Below are positions 36,643 through 48,878 of a stretch of 64,000 nt of DNA, in pieces. Origin of the DNA: Synaphobranchus kaupii (Eukaryota > Chordata > Actinopteri > Anguilliformes > Synaphobranchidae); the NCBI GenBank assembly GCA_029718625.1, contig CM056376.1, positions 118,943,722 to 119,007,721 on the forward strand, in the 5' to 3' direction. The translations under genes and the position numbers were made by a program. The notes beneath the pieces were generated by a model that was not told the origin of the DNA, did not search any database, and saw nothing but the letters and a program-made list of their open reading frames with translations. The number at the start of each line of letters is the position of its first letter. Position 1 is the stretch's first letter.

Positions 36643-37800
36643 ACGGGAAACCCCGTAGTTAAGGGAAGGAGACAAGACAGGGAACACACATACCAAAGCT
36701 ACTAACTGGCTCACTGTCACACACCAATGAGTAGAAGCGCAAACGCCAAGTTTCAGTAAGAAAACCAAACAAGGCTAATGGAACAAAGCACAGGGCTCCC
36801 ATAATTCTACGAGCAAAGTGACAGAAGAAAGAGCCAGAAATAATAAACGCCCTGTCTCGGCAAGGAGACGTATAAGAACAGGCGAGTAGCATAATGGCAC
36901 AAATAACACACACCAAACGTACCGAAGCTACGAACCGGCACACTGTAACACGCAAATGAGTAGAAGCTCAAACGCCTGGTTTCACACCAAGAAAACCAAA
37001 CAAGGCGAAAGGGAACAAAGAACAAAAGCAAAAATGACCAACACAAGCTTAGTAGAAAATACACGCCCTAGCCTCTCAATAAAGGAGAATGTAACGAGGC
37101 GAATGGAACAGAGAGCTAACGTTCCAAGGCTACTTTCAGAAATGCGCAGTCACACACAAACATGTCCACAACATCGCCCAAGCTCCATATAAGGAGAGAC
37201 GTAACCGGAGAACGAACAGAACAACAGTTCCGAACAAAATCGTCCCGCAGGTAAAAAGGACGAACAGGACAGCTGCACCAAAAGACCAACGCAAACTTAA
37301 TAGAAAATAGCACGCACTGCCTCTCAATATAATAAAAAAAACCGTGACTCACAACAAAGGGGGACGTAGTCCACGAGAAGGAGACAAAACAGGGAACAAA
37401 CGTACTGAAGCTACTAACCGGCTCACTGTAACACGGAAATGAGTAGAAGCTCAACCGCCTGGTTTCTCAGTAAGAAAACCAAACAAAGGTGAAATGGAAC
37501 CAAGCACTGCTACCCTATACTTCTACAAGCTAAGTAACTAAGTAGAAGCGTGAATGCCCTATCTCCCAGGAGAGAGAAACATTTTACAGGCGAATAGAGC
37601 AGAGATCTGCGGTCCCATACTTCTACGAGATAAGTAACTAAAGAGCCAGCAAGAATAAAGCCCTGCCTCAGCAACGAGACGTTTTAAACAGGTGAGTAGC
37701 ACTAAAGGTACAAATAACACACACCAGATAATGCAAATAACGCAAATAATACAAAACAAAAAACAATCAATATCGAAGCCCCGAACGAAGGAAACGGGAG
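36643..37800. repeat. Local satellite: about ten diverged copies of a 114-bp unit
   Basis: A landmark related to ACGCCCT-(N)-CTC recurs at 36743, 36847, 36972, 37063, 37174, 37312, 37454, 37554, 37658 and 37776. The spacings are 104, 125, 91, 111, 138, 142, 100, 104 and 118, with a mean near 115. Copies share GAGTAGAAGC, AAGAAAACCAAACAA, CATACTTCTACGAG and ACCGGC-CACTGTAACAC words. The minus-strand frames show matching peptide repeats (SFYSF.CYS.PV.SFGTF), which reflects the tandem structure and not a protein. Some copies look paired into a higher-order unit. The array ends at the Tc1 derivative starting at 37810. Confidence 0.85.
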
Positions 37801-37809
37801 GCTTATATA

Positions 37810-38426
37810 CAGTGCATCCGGAAAGTATTCACAGCGCTTCACTTTTTCCACATTTTGTTCTGTTACAGCCTTATTCCAAAATTGATTAAATTCATTTTTT
37901 CCCTCAAAATTCTACACACAACACTCCATAATGACAATGTGAAAAAAGTATTTTTGAGATTTTTGCAAATTTATTAAAAATAAAAAAATAAAATTTCTCA
38001 TTTACATAAGTATTCATACCCTTTGCTTTAACGTATTTTTAAAGTATCATATTTCATATTTGGTCGCATATCCTTTACATGCTGTTACTTCCTGAAGTCT
38101 GTGACCATCAACATCAAAAAACTGTCGATATCTTATTTTCAGGTACTGTTACAAGCGATACTATAACCTCTCTGCATTTGAATGGATCTCTATGGAAATT
38201 GGGGGGTGAGACTAGATTCAGCTGTAAATTACACTGGTACAGTATGGAACACATGGCTGGCTAAATGGCTGTAAGTTATCAAGGGTCTGAGCTAACGAGC
38301 CCCAAACCATCACTCTGTTGCCAGATATGGAGTAGATGTGGATGGATCACTTTAAGGGTTGTTTCTCCTGACTTTTTTCCCTATAGGAAAATGAGTCCGG
38401 AGAAATAACCCTTTCCGGATGCACTG
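37810..38426. mobile_element. Internally deleted Tc1 element, about 620 bp
   Basis: The ends CAGTGCATCCGGAAAG and CTTTCCGGATGCACTG form a perfect inverted pair, flanked by TA on both sides (37808-37809, 38427-38428). The left interior (CACAGCGCTTCACTTTTTCC, CTTATTCCAAAATTG, CTCCATAATGACAATGTG) matches a Tc1 family abundant in fish. Much of the transposase region is gone. The words AGCCCCAAACCATCAC near 38301 are a leftover of it. Confidence 0.9.
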
Positions 38427-39820
38427 TAGCTCTAAAGGTGACCACGCACAGGTGTGGATGCTGACAGAAGCTCCGCAATCAAAGCAGGGCGGAGCAAGCA
38501 TCCACCAAAAAGGCAGCGCCCTCGCGTGGCCACCGAGGAAAACGACCGCATGGGGAAAAAGGGTAGAAACCCATGACAGGTCCTCGACCTATAAACAAGA
38601 AAAGCAAAAGGCCATGCCCCATAACTTATTTTATAAAGTGTACATTCCTAGAAGATTAAGTACATATTCTTCAGAATAAAACACATTCCATGAACAGTTT
38701 ACAAAGGCTAAGTTCAATAATTGCTTTGGCCTAAATTCTAATAATCATTGTGCGGAAGAACATTAAGTCCCTCTGAAATATCTACAGAGGCATTTGAACA
38801 AACTGAATTACTAAAAGGAGTTTACCACCAGTGGGAAGCTGTGCACAGACCATGTGTGTTCTAGTATTTCTTTTTTTCTCCTGCAGGCTACATGCATCTT
38901 TAAAGGGAAAAAAAATCATGGGAAATCTGGGGGAAAGATCTCACATTAACCTTGGTATGAAGGGTCACATGATCTCCTGAGAAGGACATGTAGTGTCCTA
39001 CCTCTGCTGGGAAGTACTTGCGTGTCACTGAAAAAGACAAGGTCATTTGCTCATGTTGCTCATGTCAGAACACCTGAGGCCAGAGCCTTCTGAGTGTGAC
39101 CCCGCAAAAAGGTGTGCACTCTTTATACCTGCATGCTTAATCACTCTTTCAATATTCATTTTCAGGCATCTACTAAACCAAGCAGTGGCTGGTCCAAAAA
39201 AGTACTATCCAACCTGAATTGTAGAGTTCCTACCCAAACCTGACTAAACAAATTCATTTTCAAATGACAGAGAACTTAACCCAAACAGACATGCTGATAC
39301 TGGACTGGATACTGATGACTGGACCCCGAAACAGACCCCAAAGTCACAGACCTGTGGATAACTGGACCTGTTCCCATATGGATTTGGCCGGGTCTAGACG
39401 TGGTACGACCCGACCAGAATGAGGGGCACATAATTTAATGCTTAACTTGTGTACATACTCTACCAAGTGGACATACTTTTAGATTTAACATTTAAAAAAG
39501 TATTATTGAATAGTAAAATAATTATAGCGTTAACAAAATAGCAATAGGCAAGTCACAAGAGAATTAGGCAACTTTTTTTAATAAAGTGAACAAGTGTAAC
39601 ACACATCAGCTTTAAGGACTGCTTGTCTTTAGTCAAACTGACGGCAGATAGACATGCTGCCTGAGAATAACAGTGAGCCACAGTGATGCTAACACCTCTA
39701 ACAGGAGGTGTGCCTGTGGAGATTCCGTCAGTAACAGTTGGCGGATCTGGAGCCAGTGAAAATATCCGCTGTGCCAGAAATGCCCGGGTTGTGCAACAGC
39801 GGTGCCAGCTGTTTGGCTAT
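38427..39820. other. Unique DNA
   Basis: No gene recognised. It contains a CTCF-like motif at 38515-38532 (separate entry). Confidence 0.5.
38515..38532 (-). promoter_or_regulatory. CTCF-like motif
   Basis: On the minus strand CCACGCGAGGGCGCTG resembles the CTCF core CCGCGNGGNGGCAG with one or two mismatches. Read by eye; occupancy unknown. Confidence 0.35.
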
Positions 39821-39824
39821 GAGA

Positions 39825-39840
39825 CCCCCCCCCCCCCCCC
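39825..39840. repeat. Poly(C) tract
   Basis: Sixteen C bases. Confidence 0.95.
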
Positions 39841-40012
39841 ACCTGGACGGCCATTCAAGGTTTGGCCATCACAAACCTAGTCATGAACTGACCGCTGACT
39901 GGCCGGAACTCATATGGGACAGTGGCAACTTTGAATTTATGGATTAAAAAGTACAACGACTGTACAAACTGTACAAACGATGGGTTTGCCTTGACAATTA
40001 CAGCAGAGTTCC

Positions 40013-40049
40013 ACATACACACACATACGCATACACATGCACACACACA

Positions 40050-40111
<62 letters not shown>
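40013..40111. repeat. (CA)n microsatellite
   Basis: A pure CA run over about 40051-40110, with imperfect CATA/CACG units before it. Confidence 0.95.
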
Positions 40112-40112
<1 letters not shown>

Positions 40113-40471
40113 TATATCTATAGGACAAATGCATCTCTCCATGATACATGTCTGCTTCTGGCATAAGGAGGCGGTAACACATTATGAGAAGCTGGCTAAC
40201 CCCTTATTAGTATAGTACTGGCCCTGAGTCAAATGTGAGTTCATTGTCCAATAAAAAACGGACAATAAATTATGTTTACAAAGAAGAACGCTACTTTCCC
40301 GTTCACACTCACTAGCCACCTGAAATTTATGATGGACTAACCCATGCAGATTAACCTTCCCTCTCATTGTGTCTCTCTGAATCATATGAGTACAGCAAAA
40401 ATGTAATGTCCAAAATAAAAATAATTACATGCAATAAAACATTATTAAAATATTCTAAGCAGAACTTACAC

Positions 40472-40782
40472 GGGGCTGCGTCCCAATATTCTTCACTCCC
40501 CACCTCCCTTCCTCCACTCCCCGACTACCACTCCTCTCCTACCCGGAAATATGCAAAACTGCCTGAACGTTTCGAGTACAAGTATTTGCATGTACAGTAT
40601 CCAATGTACATGACATTGCGGTTTGCGTCGCGACATTAATTAATATGTAAGCATTAATACGTAATTAAGATGCAATCAGCGACATTAGATTAAAACACAA
40701 AGATCCGTTTCCGGGGCACGGAGTAGAGGAGTGGTAGTGGAGGAGGAAAGGTGGCATTTTTCGACTATTGGGACGCACCCCT
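40472..40782. mobile_element. Short inverted-repeat element (MITE), about 310 bp
   Basis: The left end GGGGCTGCGTCCCAATATTC and the inverted right end AGGGGTGCGTCCCAATAGTC open an imperfect terminal repeat of about 80 bases. Its interior matches as CCTCCACT...CTACCACTCCTCT on both arms. No coding sequence and no clear target duplication. Confidence 0.75.
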
Positions 40783-42630
40783 GCCATCCATTTTGCCCAC
40801 TTTGTTAGTATGCAGTTATAATTATTATTTTTTTAAACCTATTGACTTTCATCAAATGAGCACGTACATTGCCTCATTATTTGTCAGGCAACACCATCTT
40901 CAGCTACCAAACTCTCTCTCCCTCCATCGTTGTACACTATTTGGTCTCTTAGGCACGTACATCCACCAGTTCAGCAGAAGAGTTAAATATGACTCAAACA
41001 TGTCTTCCTTTGGGGGATCCACATGTCTTTGAGAGAGGAAGTCTTTCCATTTCTGAAGAATTCCTGTATTTTATGGAAGCAGTAAAGGAAAACATCCTCG
41101 CAATGGGCAAGCAGTTTTATGTAGTGCACTTGGGTCTATTTAGGTGCAATTTGACATCAGCTTTGCTCCAACACTAATGGTCTCTTATGTAGGTGCTTCA
41201 ACAACAATTAAAGTTCCAAACGCTCGCTGGGCTGCAGGCTGGAAAGGGGCCAGCAGCTGTGACTGATGGGGGAATTTCCTTAAGAAAATACGCATTCATG
41301 CGTGCGTGAAGTCACGGAAGGCTGGGGCAGCCGTTACTTTGCATCCAAATGGAAACAACACCCATTTATCACTGGCCAGTCAAGCTTTCTCAATTTTCCT
41401 TTGGGATTTTGCTGCTTGCTTATTTAATGTCACCTTTTTGTAAATAAGCGAATGAAAGAAAAGTATTTCCTACAGCTCTTCTCATTATGAATTATTATAA
41501 AATAAACAGAAAAATAAATACATAGATCTTGGAGTGTAGACAATACAAATGAGGGCGTCGTTGAATTAATGTGAAAGTAGCCAAAATGCAGTTGATTGTG
41601 TTTAAATTCCAAAGTAAACCTTTGTCAAGTCAAGCCTGTTAAAATCCATAACAAAATGACTAAAATGTGGTTTCTCAGGATTCTCTAAATTTGAATGATC
41701 TTACTCTAGGTTTATAATTTTTTGTTTTGAAACGTGAAGCCAAGAAATTTAATAAAAAGAGGCATTTTGTTATTCTTTGCAATAGAGAGCTGTGCTGCTC
41801 AGGGGACATACTGCCCGGAGGTTTTTTGTTCTTCCCTGGTCTTGCTTTATATGACTGGACTTATTTAATATGTTAATGCTAATAACGGGTTTTTGTTGTT
41901 GTCTCAAAGTGACATTTCTTCCCACCGACTTTCAGTTTGTGCAACATTAAGATGATTTCTCTTCTTTTGATCCATATTATTGTATCCCTCATCGCCTGCA
42001 ACAATAATATGTGTTTGCAAGCCTCCCTTGTGAAACACCACATTAAAGCGACACAGAAGAGAACAATGGCAGTCAAGCTGAAGAGGCAGAAAACTGCCTT
42101 TGGGAAGAAATTAAACATTGTGTCAAGTCTGTTGCTTACAATGTAACCACACTACAGTACTGAAAATGCATTTTACATTTACAAAAATGAATCAAAGTGA
42201 CTTACAACAACATCTCGGTGTGTGAACTGCATGCGGGACGAACTCGGAAAATCTGTTCAGTTGGCAGGGCTAACTGAAATAGCACGCTGGTGAAAAGCTA
42301 ATTTTGCATGACACCTTGCATCAAACCACAATAGGAATTTAAATAATGCACTTCACCACGTCTCTCCCCCATTGCACAAACAGAAAACCTGCAATGCCCA
42401 AAGCCTTAGTACCTTTGGCCCAAGCTATCCTCTAATTTATGAAGGCAAAAGCCATTTTGAAGGTTTATTTCCTTATTTCCATGTAAAGTGAGACCCGATT
42501 TCAGTAGGGGTAGATGTGTAGCGTATTGTTTCTATTCGAATTGGAAACATTTGGGTCGTCTGGTGTTTATTGTCCCTCTCTGTGTTTTTAATGCATTTTA
42601 ATGTGTTCTGTTCTGCTGCGAGCAACCTTT
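40783..42630. other. Unique DNA
   Basis: No gene recognised. A degraded fish SINE/LINE-tail motif (AAAGTGACTTACAACA) at about 42194 suggests a small relic. Confidence 0.45.
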
Positions 42631-42639
42631 TCAACTCAG

Positions 42640-43240
42640 AGATTTCCTCAATCTGTTGACACTGGGCATAACCTCTGGTCAGAACGCCTCTCTACATAAC
42701 TTAGTTACGTAAATCTGCACTCTCCAATAATGGAAGCTTTGTATTGTTCAGCTAGAAGCCATTCGTTCTGCAAGCTTGGCGTACGTTCAATAATTCATTC
42801 TGATGGTCAGGGGAGCACATTGTGTAAGAGGCAGACCTGTTCACAGGAACCATAGTGACCTCATGTCTGGCATCCACTGTAGAACGGTAAAAAAATGGAA
42901 AAGGTTGGTTTTGTCACTCGGAGGTGAGCATTAAAATGATATTAATTTTAATAAACGATGCTGCTCGCTCGCTGAAACATGAAGTCTGCAGGGCTCATTT
43001 TGGATTTCACGTTTCACCGGCATCTCTCGAAAATCGCAACCAGATGTTGTCATCGGCTCCCCTTCCTGTTTCCTCTCCGTCAAATTCCCACCATGCACTG
43101 GAACGTGACACTTTCCCTGGAAAATACAATAAAAAGCAGAAGAAATGTACAGCTATTTCCTTTCATAAATTCTCGGGCCCTCGTGCAGAAGTGCAAGTCT
43201 CATGTACATATATTTTAATGGAAAACATCGCAGCACATGC
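42640..43240. promoter_or_regulatory. Candidate conserved noncoding block
   Basis: Repeat-free, evenly mixed sequence with CCAATAATGG, TTCAATAATTCATTC, ATTAATTTTAATAAACGA and CATAAATTCTCGG words. A 161-codon plus-strand frame overlaps it (42924-43409), but it has no recognisable domain and continues into simpler sequence, so I prefer a noncoding reading. Confidence 0.25.
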
Positions 43241-44495
43241 AATAAATCGGCGCCCAACAGCTACCAGTGGGCTTTCGGTGTGTACCTGGCGGAGGAGGAT
43301 TTATGGGTGGTCGTTGCACCGGTGCGCGTTACGACCTCCCTCTGTCTCTTCGCGGATCGTGTCCTCGGCTGAGATGGATGGTGCGCTTGCATATTTGTGT
43401 ATCTCATGATCGATCAATCACCCCTATAAAACACAGCGCTTCCCTGTTGACAAATGCTGTACATCAGTGCTGTTCTGGGCACAGGTCACTTAGGAGGGTG
43501 GGGGAAAGAATAAGAGTAAACAAGTATTTTTTAAATCTCTTTTTTAAAAAGACAAAAATTCTGTGTGTGTGTGTATGAATTTCAAGTTATATTTTTAAAT
43601 TAGATGGCTGAATAACTGCAAATCTTCTCTTCCGTGTGTTAATTACATTTATCGATGCAGCCTGATTCGAGCATCTTGCATGATTTTATTAAAAGACTAT
43701 CATGTTTTTTATAATATCATAATTTATTTAATTAAAACATTAACACACATGCGCACACGCATACACACCTAATGTATAAACCAGCCCAAGTAAGTTGCAA
43801 GGTTAGTTAAAGATACAGCGATGGTCTGCCTGCCAATACCAGAACTGTACAGTCTCTTTTTATTTTATTTTTTCTCGAAAAGATCTTCTTTATACCTCTG
43901 TGTGTCCCTTTCACACATGTACTACTAACCCCTCCTTTATATTCTACTGTGTTTTTTAATATTCATTTATTTGGTTAAATAATTTCCTAGTAATTGTCGT
44001 TTTTTATTATTGATATGCAACTTGTTTTTTTTTTGTTACAATTTTTGCTTAGGTAGTATTTGTGTTATTGTAATTTATGCAACCCCTTGACAAGGGTGTA
44101 AACAATGCAATTCTTGTTAAAGGTAAATACATAATTATTAAATGGTGTTCATAATAATAGAGAAAATAATAACAATACAAATCTTTATATACGGTATGCT
44201 ATTCAATGTCATTTTATTTTATGCAGTGAAAGAAGGGGCGAAAGTGCATTATATAGCCATAGACAGGTGTGTTGATCTGGTGTAATAAACACAATTTCAA
44301 TTATTTTGGCTTCAGTCACATCACACTTTTTTGAAAATTATGACAGAATGATTATATGTAAACGGTGGTATGTTGGTGAAACTTGACAGTGATGTCTTTT
44401 TTGAGATTGAGAGCAACTTGATGTTTTCCAAAAAGAGACAGGGTCAATTCTTTGCAGCATGAGAAAACCACAAATCTCAGCTCACACTACCCAAT
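43241..44495. other. AT-rich unique DNA
   Basis: A short GT run lies at 43561-43574. Nothing else recognised. Confidence 0.5.
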
Positions 44496-44502
44496 CACCT
44501 GG

Positions 44503-44626
44503 GGGGTATTCCACAAAGCAGGATTACTTACCTGGAACCCTCCCAAATCTGGAACGTGGTCTGAAGTAAAAAAGTTATCCAGCAGTTATCCAGCTAACTC
44601 AATAATCCTGCTTTGTGGACTACCCC
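44503..44626. mobile_element. 124-bp hairpin MITE
   Basis: The left end GGGGTATTCCACAAAGCAGG and the right end CCTGCTTTGTGGACTACCCC are inverted copies over about 28 bases with a few mismatches. Inner words (GGATTACTTA against CAATAATCC) also pair. No target duplication is obvious and no coding sequence is present. Confidence 0.8.
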
Positions 44627-45025
44627 ATGCCCTCCTAAACTCAGCAATTACAAGTGTGCACAGGAGTATTTTTAGTGGGTAATATTTTGTAATCAGTTAA
44701 ACGGGTCAATCACTCCAGACCTCGCCTTCAGTCCACCTGCCTGAGTTGGACTGAGGGGGTCCTCTTTCCAAAAGAAATAACTTCCCACTCACATCACATT
44801 TTATACTTTCATTTTGTTTCCTTCCTTTAATTGTATTCATCGTTGCTCTCCATATCTCTCTCCTGCTCTCTCTCTTTCCCTCCCTCTATCTCTGCCTCTT
44901 CTTTTCTGTCTGTCTTTCTCTTGTTTCCTCTGTCCATTTCATTGACCAGCTCCCCAAAGCTGCACCAGGCTCTGCAAATCCCCCTCTTCTAATTAAGATT
45001 TCTCTCACCCCTCTGCTTTTCCCCC
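44627..45025. other. Unique DNA with pyrimidine-rich tract
   Basis: A CT-rich stretch lies at about 44810-44940 (CTCTCTCTTTCCCTCCC). No gene recognised. Confidence 0.55.
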
Positions 45026-45029
45026 GTGC

Positions 45030-45310
45030 TCCCAACATGGCCCGGAAAGTTCTGCGGCTGACAAGAAATCAATGGAGCCGCTGCGCTCCTGCTCAGGTAT
45101 CGGATTTCAGGTGGGCCCCGAGGTGCGCTGGTCGGCCCCGGCAACGCCGCTGAGCTGTCCGGAGCCGTTAGCCAGCCACGCTCAAGACGGGAAGTCTTTG
45201 CCTGCTGGATAAAAATGTCAGGCGCTAATAGGCTCCATTGTGATTAGCTCAGATAGAGTTCACAAAACCTCTATAGAAAATGTGTTAGAAACGATCTTTA
45301 TAGGGTCTTA
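45030..45310. promoter_or_regulatory. Candidate conserved noncoding block
   Basis: GC-balanced unique sequence with CATGGCCCGG, TCAGGCGCTAATAGG, CTCCATTGTGATTAGC (SOX-like ATTGT beside GATTAG) and CTTTATAGGG. Function inferred only. Confidence 0.25.
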
Positions 45311-45820
45311 GGGTCTTTTTTTCCCCGCTTTCTTCTTTTTCTCCCTGTCTTCGGGGATACGGTATATAAATATATAAGCGGGGAAAAGTTTTCTGTCAAT
45401 TAGAAAATTTTGAAAAAACTGGATTTCGATGCTGAACTCTTCAGAGCATGGTTTGGTGATTTGACTGCAAGAATATGCATGAAGTCTGCACTGTACATTA
45501 CCTAATTTTACCTATTCTTGGTCTCTGTATTGAGCTCCTTTGGTATATTAGAATAATTTCCATACATTGTGGATGCCACATACATGAAAACTATTCATAG
45601 CCTCCTACACATTTATTATTAAAAAGCTCAACATTTTATGAAACAAACACATAACTGTACATTAAATAATAAATGATTGCTGCTTTATCAATTATTCAAG
45701 GCAAAACAAATATAGCATAATACAGAGGGAAACTATTGACTTGCATTATGTCAATTATAAAACATTACAATTAGAATAGCCTCTGCATTTATCAGCATTG
45801 CAGATAGAAATGCAATAAAC
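45311..45820. other. AT-rich unique DNA
   Basis: No feature recognised. Confidence 0.5.
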
Positions 45821-45821
45821 A

Positions 45822-45867
45822 AATTATTATTATTATTATTATTTTATTTTTTATTTTTTATTTTTTA
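45822..45867. repeat. (ATT)n / T-rich repeat
   Basis: About six ATT units, then TTTTATTTTTTATTTTTTAT. Confidence 0.9.
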
Positions 45868-48790
45868 CTTGTTGTGCTAGGAACCAAATTTAAGTGTGTG
45901 ACTAAAGTTGTATTACATTTTCCCAAGGCTATCCGAAAGTCTAATTTTGATCTGCAGTCCCTTGGTATATTATTGGGCAACAGGACGTTGTGCATGTACA
46001 GTATATTCAAGTGTATGTATATGTGCGAGTGTTTTGTGATCAGGAATTATCATCAGCCAATATTCAATCATTGAGTATTTACCCACTTTATTGTATTACC
46101 AGACAAATTATTTTTCAATTTCAACATATGAAAATCTGTTATTGTCAGTAATGATCTCAGCATGTATCATATATTTTCTCTTATGTAAAATAGGGGAAAA
46201 TGCATATGTTTCTACCACAGACACACACATATATACATATATGTACAAATGTACATACAAACATACATATCTTGTTTTAATGTATGAGGCAGAAGTGATT
46301 ATTCAAAAAAAGTGGAAGTGAAAAAAAAAAAGCAAGAGTAAGATCTACTTTAAAGCTTTCAGGCATTCACCCACTGTAACAGCTGCATATCGGACTGTCT
46401 AACAATGAAAACTATTTACTGCCAGCAGCAAGCGCCTAAGAGTGTGAGTTCTGAGTTATGTTGAGAAGATACTCATACACTAACAAATTTGTTTTGGGGA
46501 AACCAGATGTTCAGTTTTTTTAAAATATATATATATTCAGTTATTGGCAAAGAACTACATGGGCATATATTGTGTGATGTAAACAATAAACATTTATTTA
46601 ATTTAACTGAAATTAAAAGAATTGAGAAATATTTAGTTTTTTACACTGTGACATGACAAGTGCACTTTTTACTCCCAGCAGATGGTTATTGATATATTGA
46701 ACCAAAGTTACGTACAGCAGAGAATGTTCTCTCATTTGCAATATTTATGTTGTCTTTTTCTTGTGAAACTGTAAAGCACTGCATGCGTACTGCTACTGTG
46801 TAGTTGAGAAGCCAGAAGCTATAATCATTAGTCTGTTGCCTAATGTGTCAGAGGGCTCCATATTGTATATGCTATCATTGTACTTTAATGTATTTTTGAT
46901 GTATTTCAGTACAATCCAAAAACATGATGCACCAGGGAAAAATGTTAGAATATATATTCCTTTCCCTCCCTAGTTTTTTCAAAATAATTCTATGCCAGTT
47001 GAGGTTTTTAGGAAAGACGCTTAAAACTATGAGATTCTGCCTTGATGGAGCATTATCCGGATTTACTGTATAAATGTTACTCCTTTGTTTCTTTTGCATA
47101 TTATGATGATAATGATGGTGTTTATGAATAATTATGAGTGATTTAATATTTTAATTTGTCAAAATGTTTCAATAGGAGTTTCACACGTACAAATTTCATG
47201 CAAATATACTGTAGTTTATAGTACTTTTGTGTTCAAAAAATGGACAAAAACCAAGTTAGAGCGCCACCACGAGGACATACAATATATGTAGCATATTTGA
47301 TTTAGTCCTATAATCCTTCACGAAGCTGCACAGTTCTGTGATATTTTGAGAATCCCGTGAACTTCATAGCCATTTTTACAAACCGGTGGGAACTAAATAA
47401 AAAAACTCATGACAAGATCACATGAATATGGCACGGAAGACCCATGCAATACTGGAAAGGAAATTTGCTTCACGCCTGTCCCCTTCGCTGTTTTAGCTCC
47501 CCCGCCGTTCTGAGCGACGTCGCCCGATCTGTCAGACGCCCACGTTCCGAGAGTGCGCCTTTGTAGACTGACCCGAGGAAGGGCAATTCATAAACAAGTT
47601 AACAACCTTGCGGCTGGCCCAGCCGGGGGTACTAAAGGCATTTATGGATGAGCCTCGGACTGGAGGGAAGGCAGAGAAGTACAGATGTTGGGTCGGGTCA
47701 CCGCGCCGTTTAGTGGTCAGTGGGGAAAGAGATTCTACAGCCCTGGGTACGGCCGTCCTCATTAAACCCAAGGAGTCTGGCCCCGCTGTTGAGTTGAGGA
47801 ACTCTCAAGGACTGGGTGGAGGTCGGCCCGAGTACAAAGCATGATCAGTCCGATCAAACAAGCCTTGCCGAGCCGGTGAAGGACAGCCTCCGTGTGTTGG
47901 TAGATTGGTCGCAGTCCCATGGATCATTATCTTAGGGACATCACAGGGGTTTTGGGTGGTGCAGAGGGTAGCAAACACTGAAAGTGAGATACAGAACTGT
48001 GAAGCAAGGTGATCAGACTCAATATTTTTGGAGGTTTGGCGAGGGGTCAATGAAATAGTCTAGGGGGAGGGGGGTGGTAAGTGGAAATGTATTCATTTTT
48101 AAACTCAATTTAAACTAACAATTTATGTTTGCTGCACACAGTAAGCATACAGCAAGACACATTTTGTAAGGTTTTCATCAAAATGATTTACATTTGAGAG
48201 AAAGGGTTCCCCAAAGCACAAAGTATTTTTGAAACATAGGATGGCCTGGCAAATATGGAACAGTGGCATGCATAATGGTGTTTATTGCTAAAACACTTTA
48301 TGTATTGCTAAAATAAAAGACGTTTTCTGCGTAAGGACACACCCAAATTATCTTAAATAGAATGCCAGTACCAAGTGTGACTGTTAGACTCAGAGGGTGG
48401 ACCGTAGTTTGTTGTGGTGTTGTCCAGGGACGGACAGATGGAGTCAAAAGGATCATCCCCACCTCATCACACAGGAGTGACTCCTCTGGTCGATCAGGTG
48501 CCTGCTGTTTTTATTGGCAGACACTGGCTCAGTTGCGCAGTCAATGTGCTGGAGAACTGCAATCAACAGTTACTTTTCGAATCAGAGACCTTTTAAGTCC
48601 TGTTTAAAAAAACATTTTTTTTTTTTAAACTTGCTTTTAATTCCTGTTCTTAACTTTGTGTACATTTGTATGTTTATAGTACTGTATTCATCCCTTCTTA
48701 TTCATATAGTGGCTTTTTTCTTTTATTTGCAAAAGTATTTTGAACACAATAGATGAAAATATTTTGTAAATGCATTTATATTTCATTAAA
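45868..48790. other. Unique DNA
   Basis: AT-rich to about 47400, then a GC-balanced stretch 47450-47930. Frames here are at most 81 codons and lie on both strands over the same bases. A CTCF-like motif lies at 47261-47274. Confidence 0.5.
47261..47274 (-). promoter_or_regulatory. CTCF-like motif
   Basis: The minus strand reads CCTCGTGGTGGCGC, close to the CTCF core (CCNNNTGGTGGC-type variant). Read by eye. Confidence 0.35.
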
Positions 48791-48794
48791 ATGT

Positions 48795-48823
48795 ATAATA
48801 ATAATAATATAATAATAATAATA

Positions 48824-48877
<54 letters not shown>

Positions 48878-48878
48878 G
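48795..48878. repeat. (TAA)n-(TTA)n inverted microsatellite
   Basis: Units of ATA/TAA (48795-48823) are followed by AGT and about 17 TTA units (to 48878). The two halves are complementary and could fold into a hairpin. Confidence 0.9.

Noticed and set aside
36659..37454. Minus-strand frames with repeated Phe-Tyr-Ser-Phe peptides, possible repeat protein
   Set aside because: The repeats follow the satellite period and stop codons interrupt each frame. No continuous protein.
42924..43409. 161-codon plus-strand open frame
   Set aside because: No domain, no splice or start context of note. The region looks like noncoding regulatory DNA.
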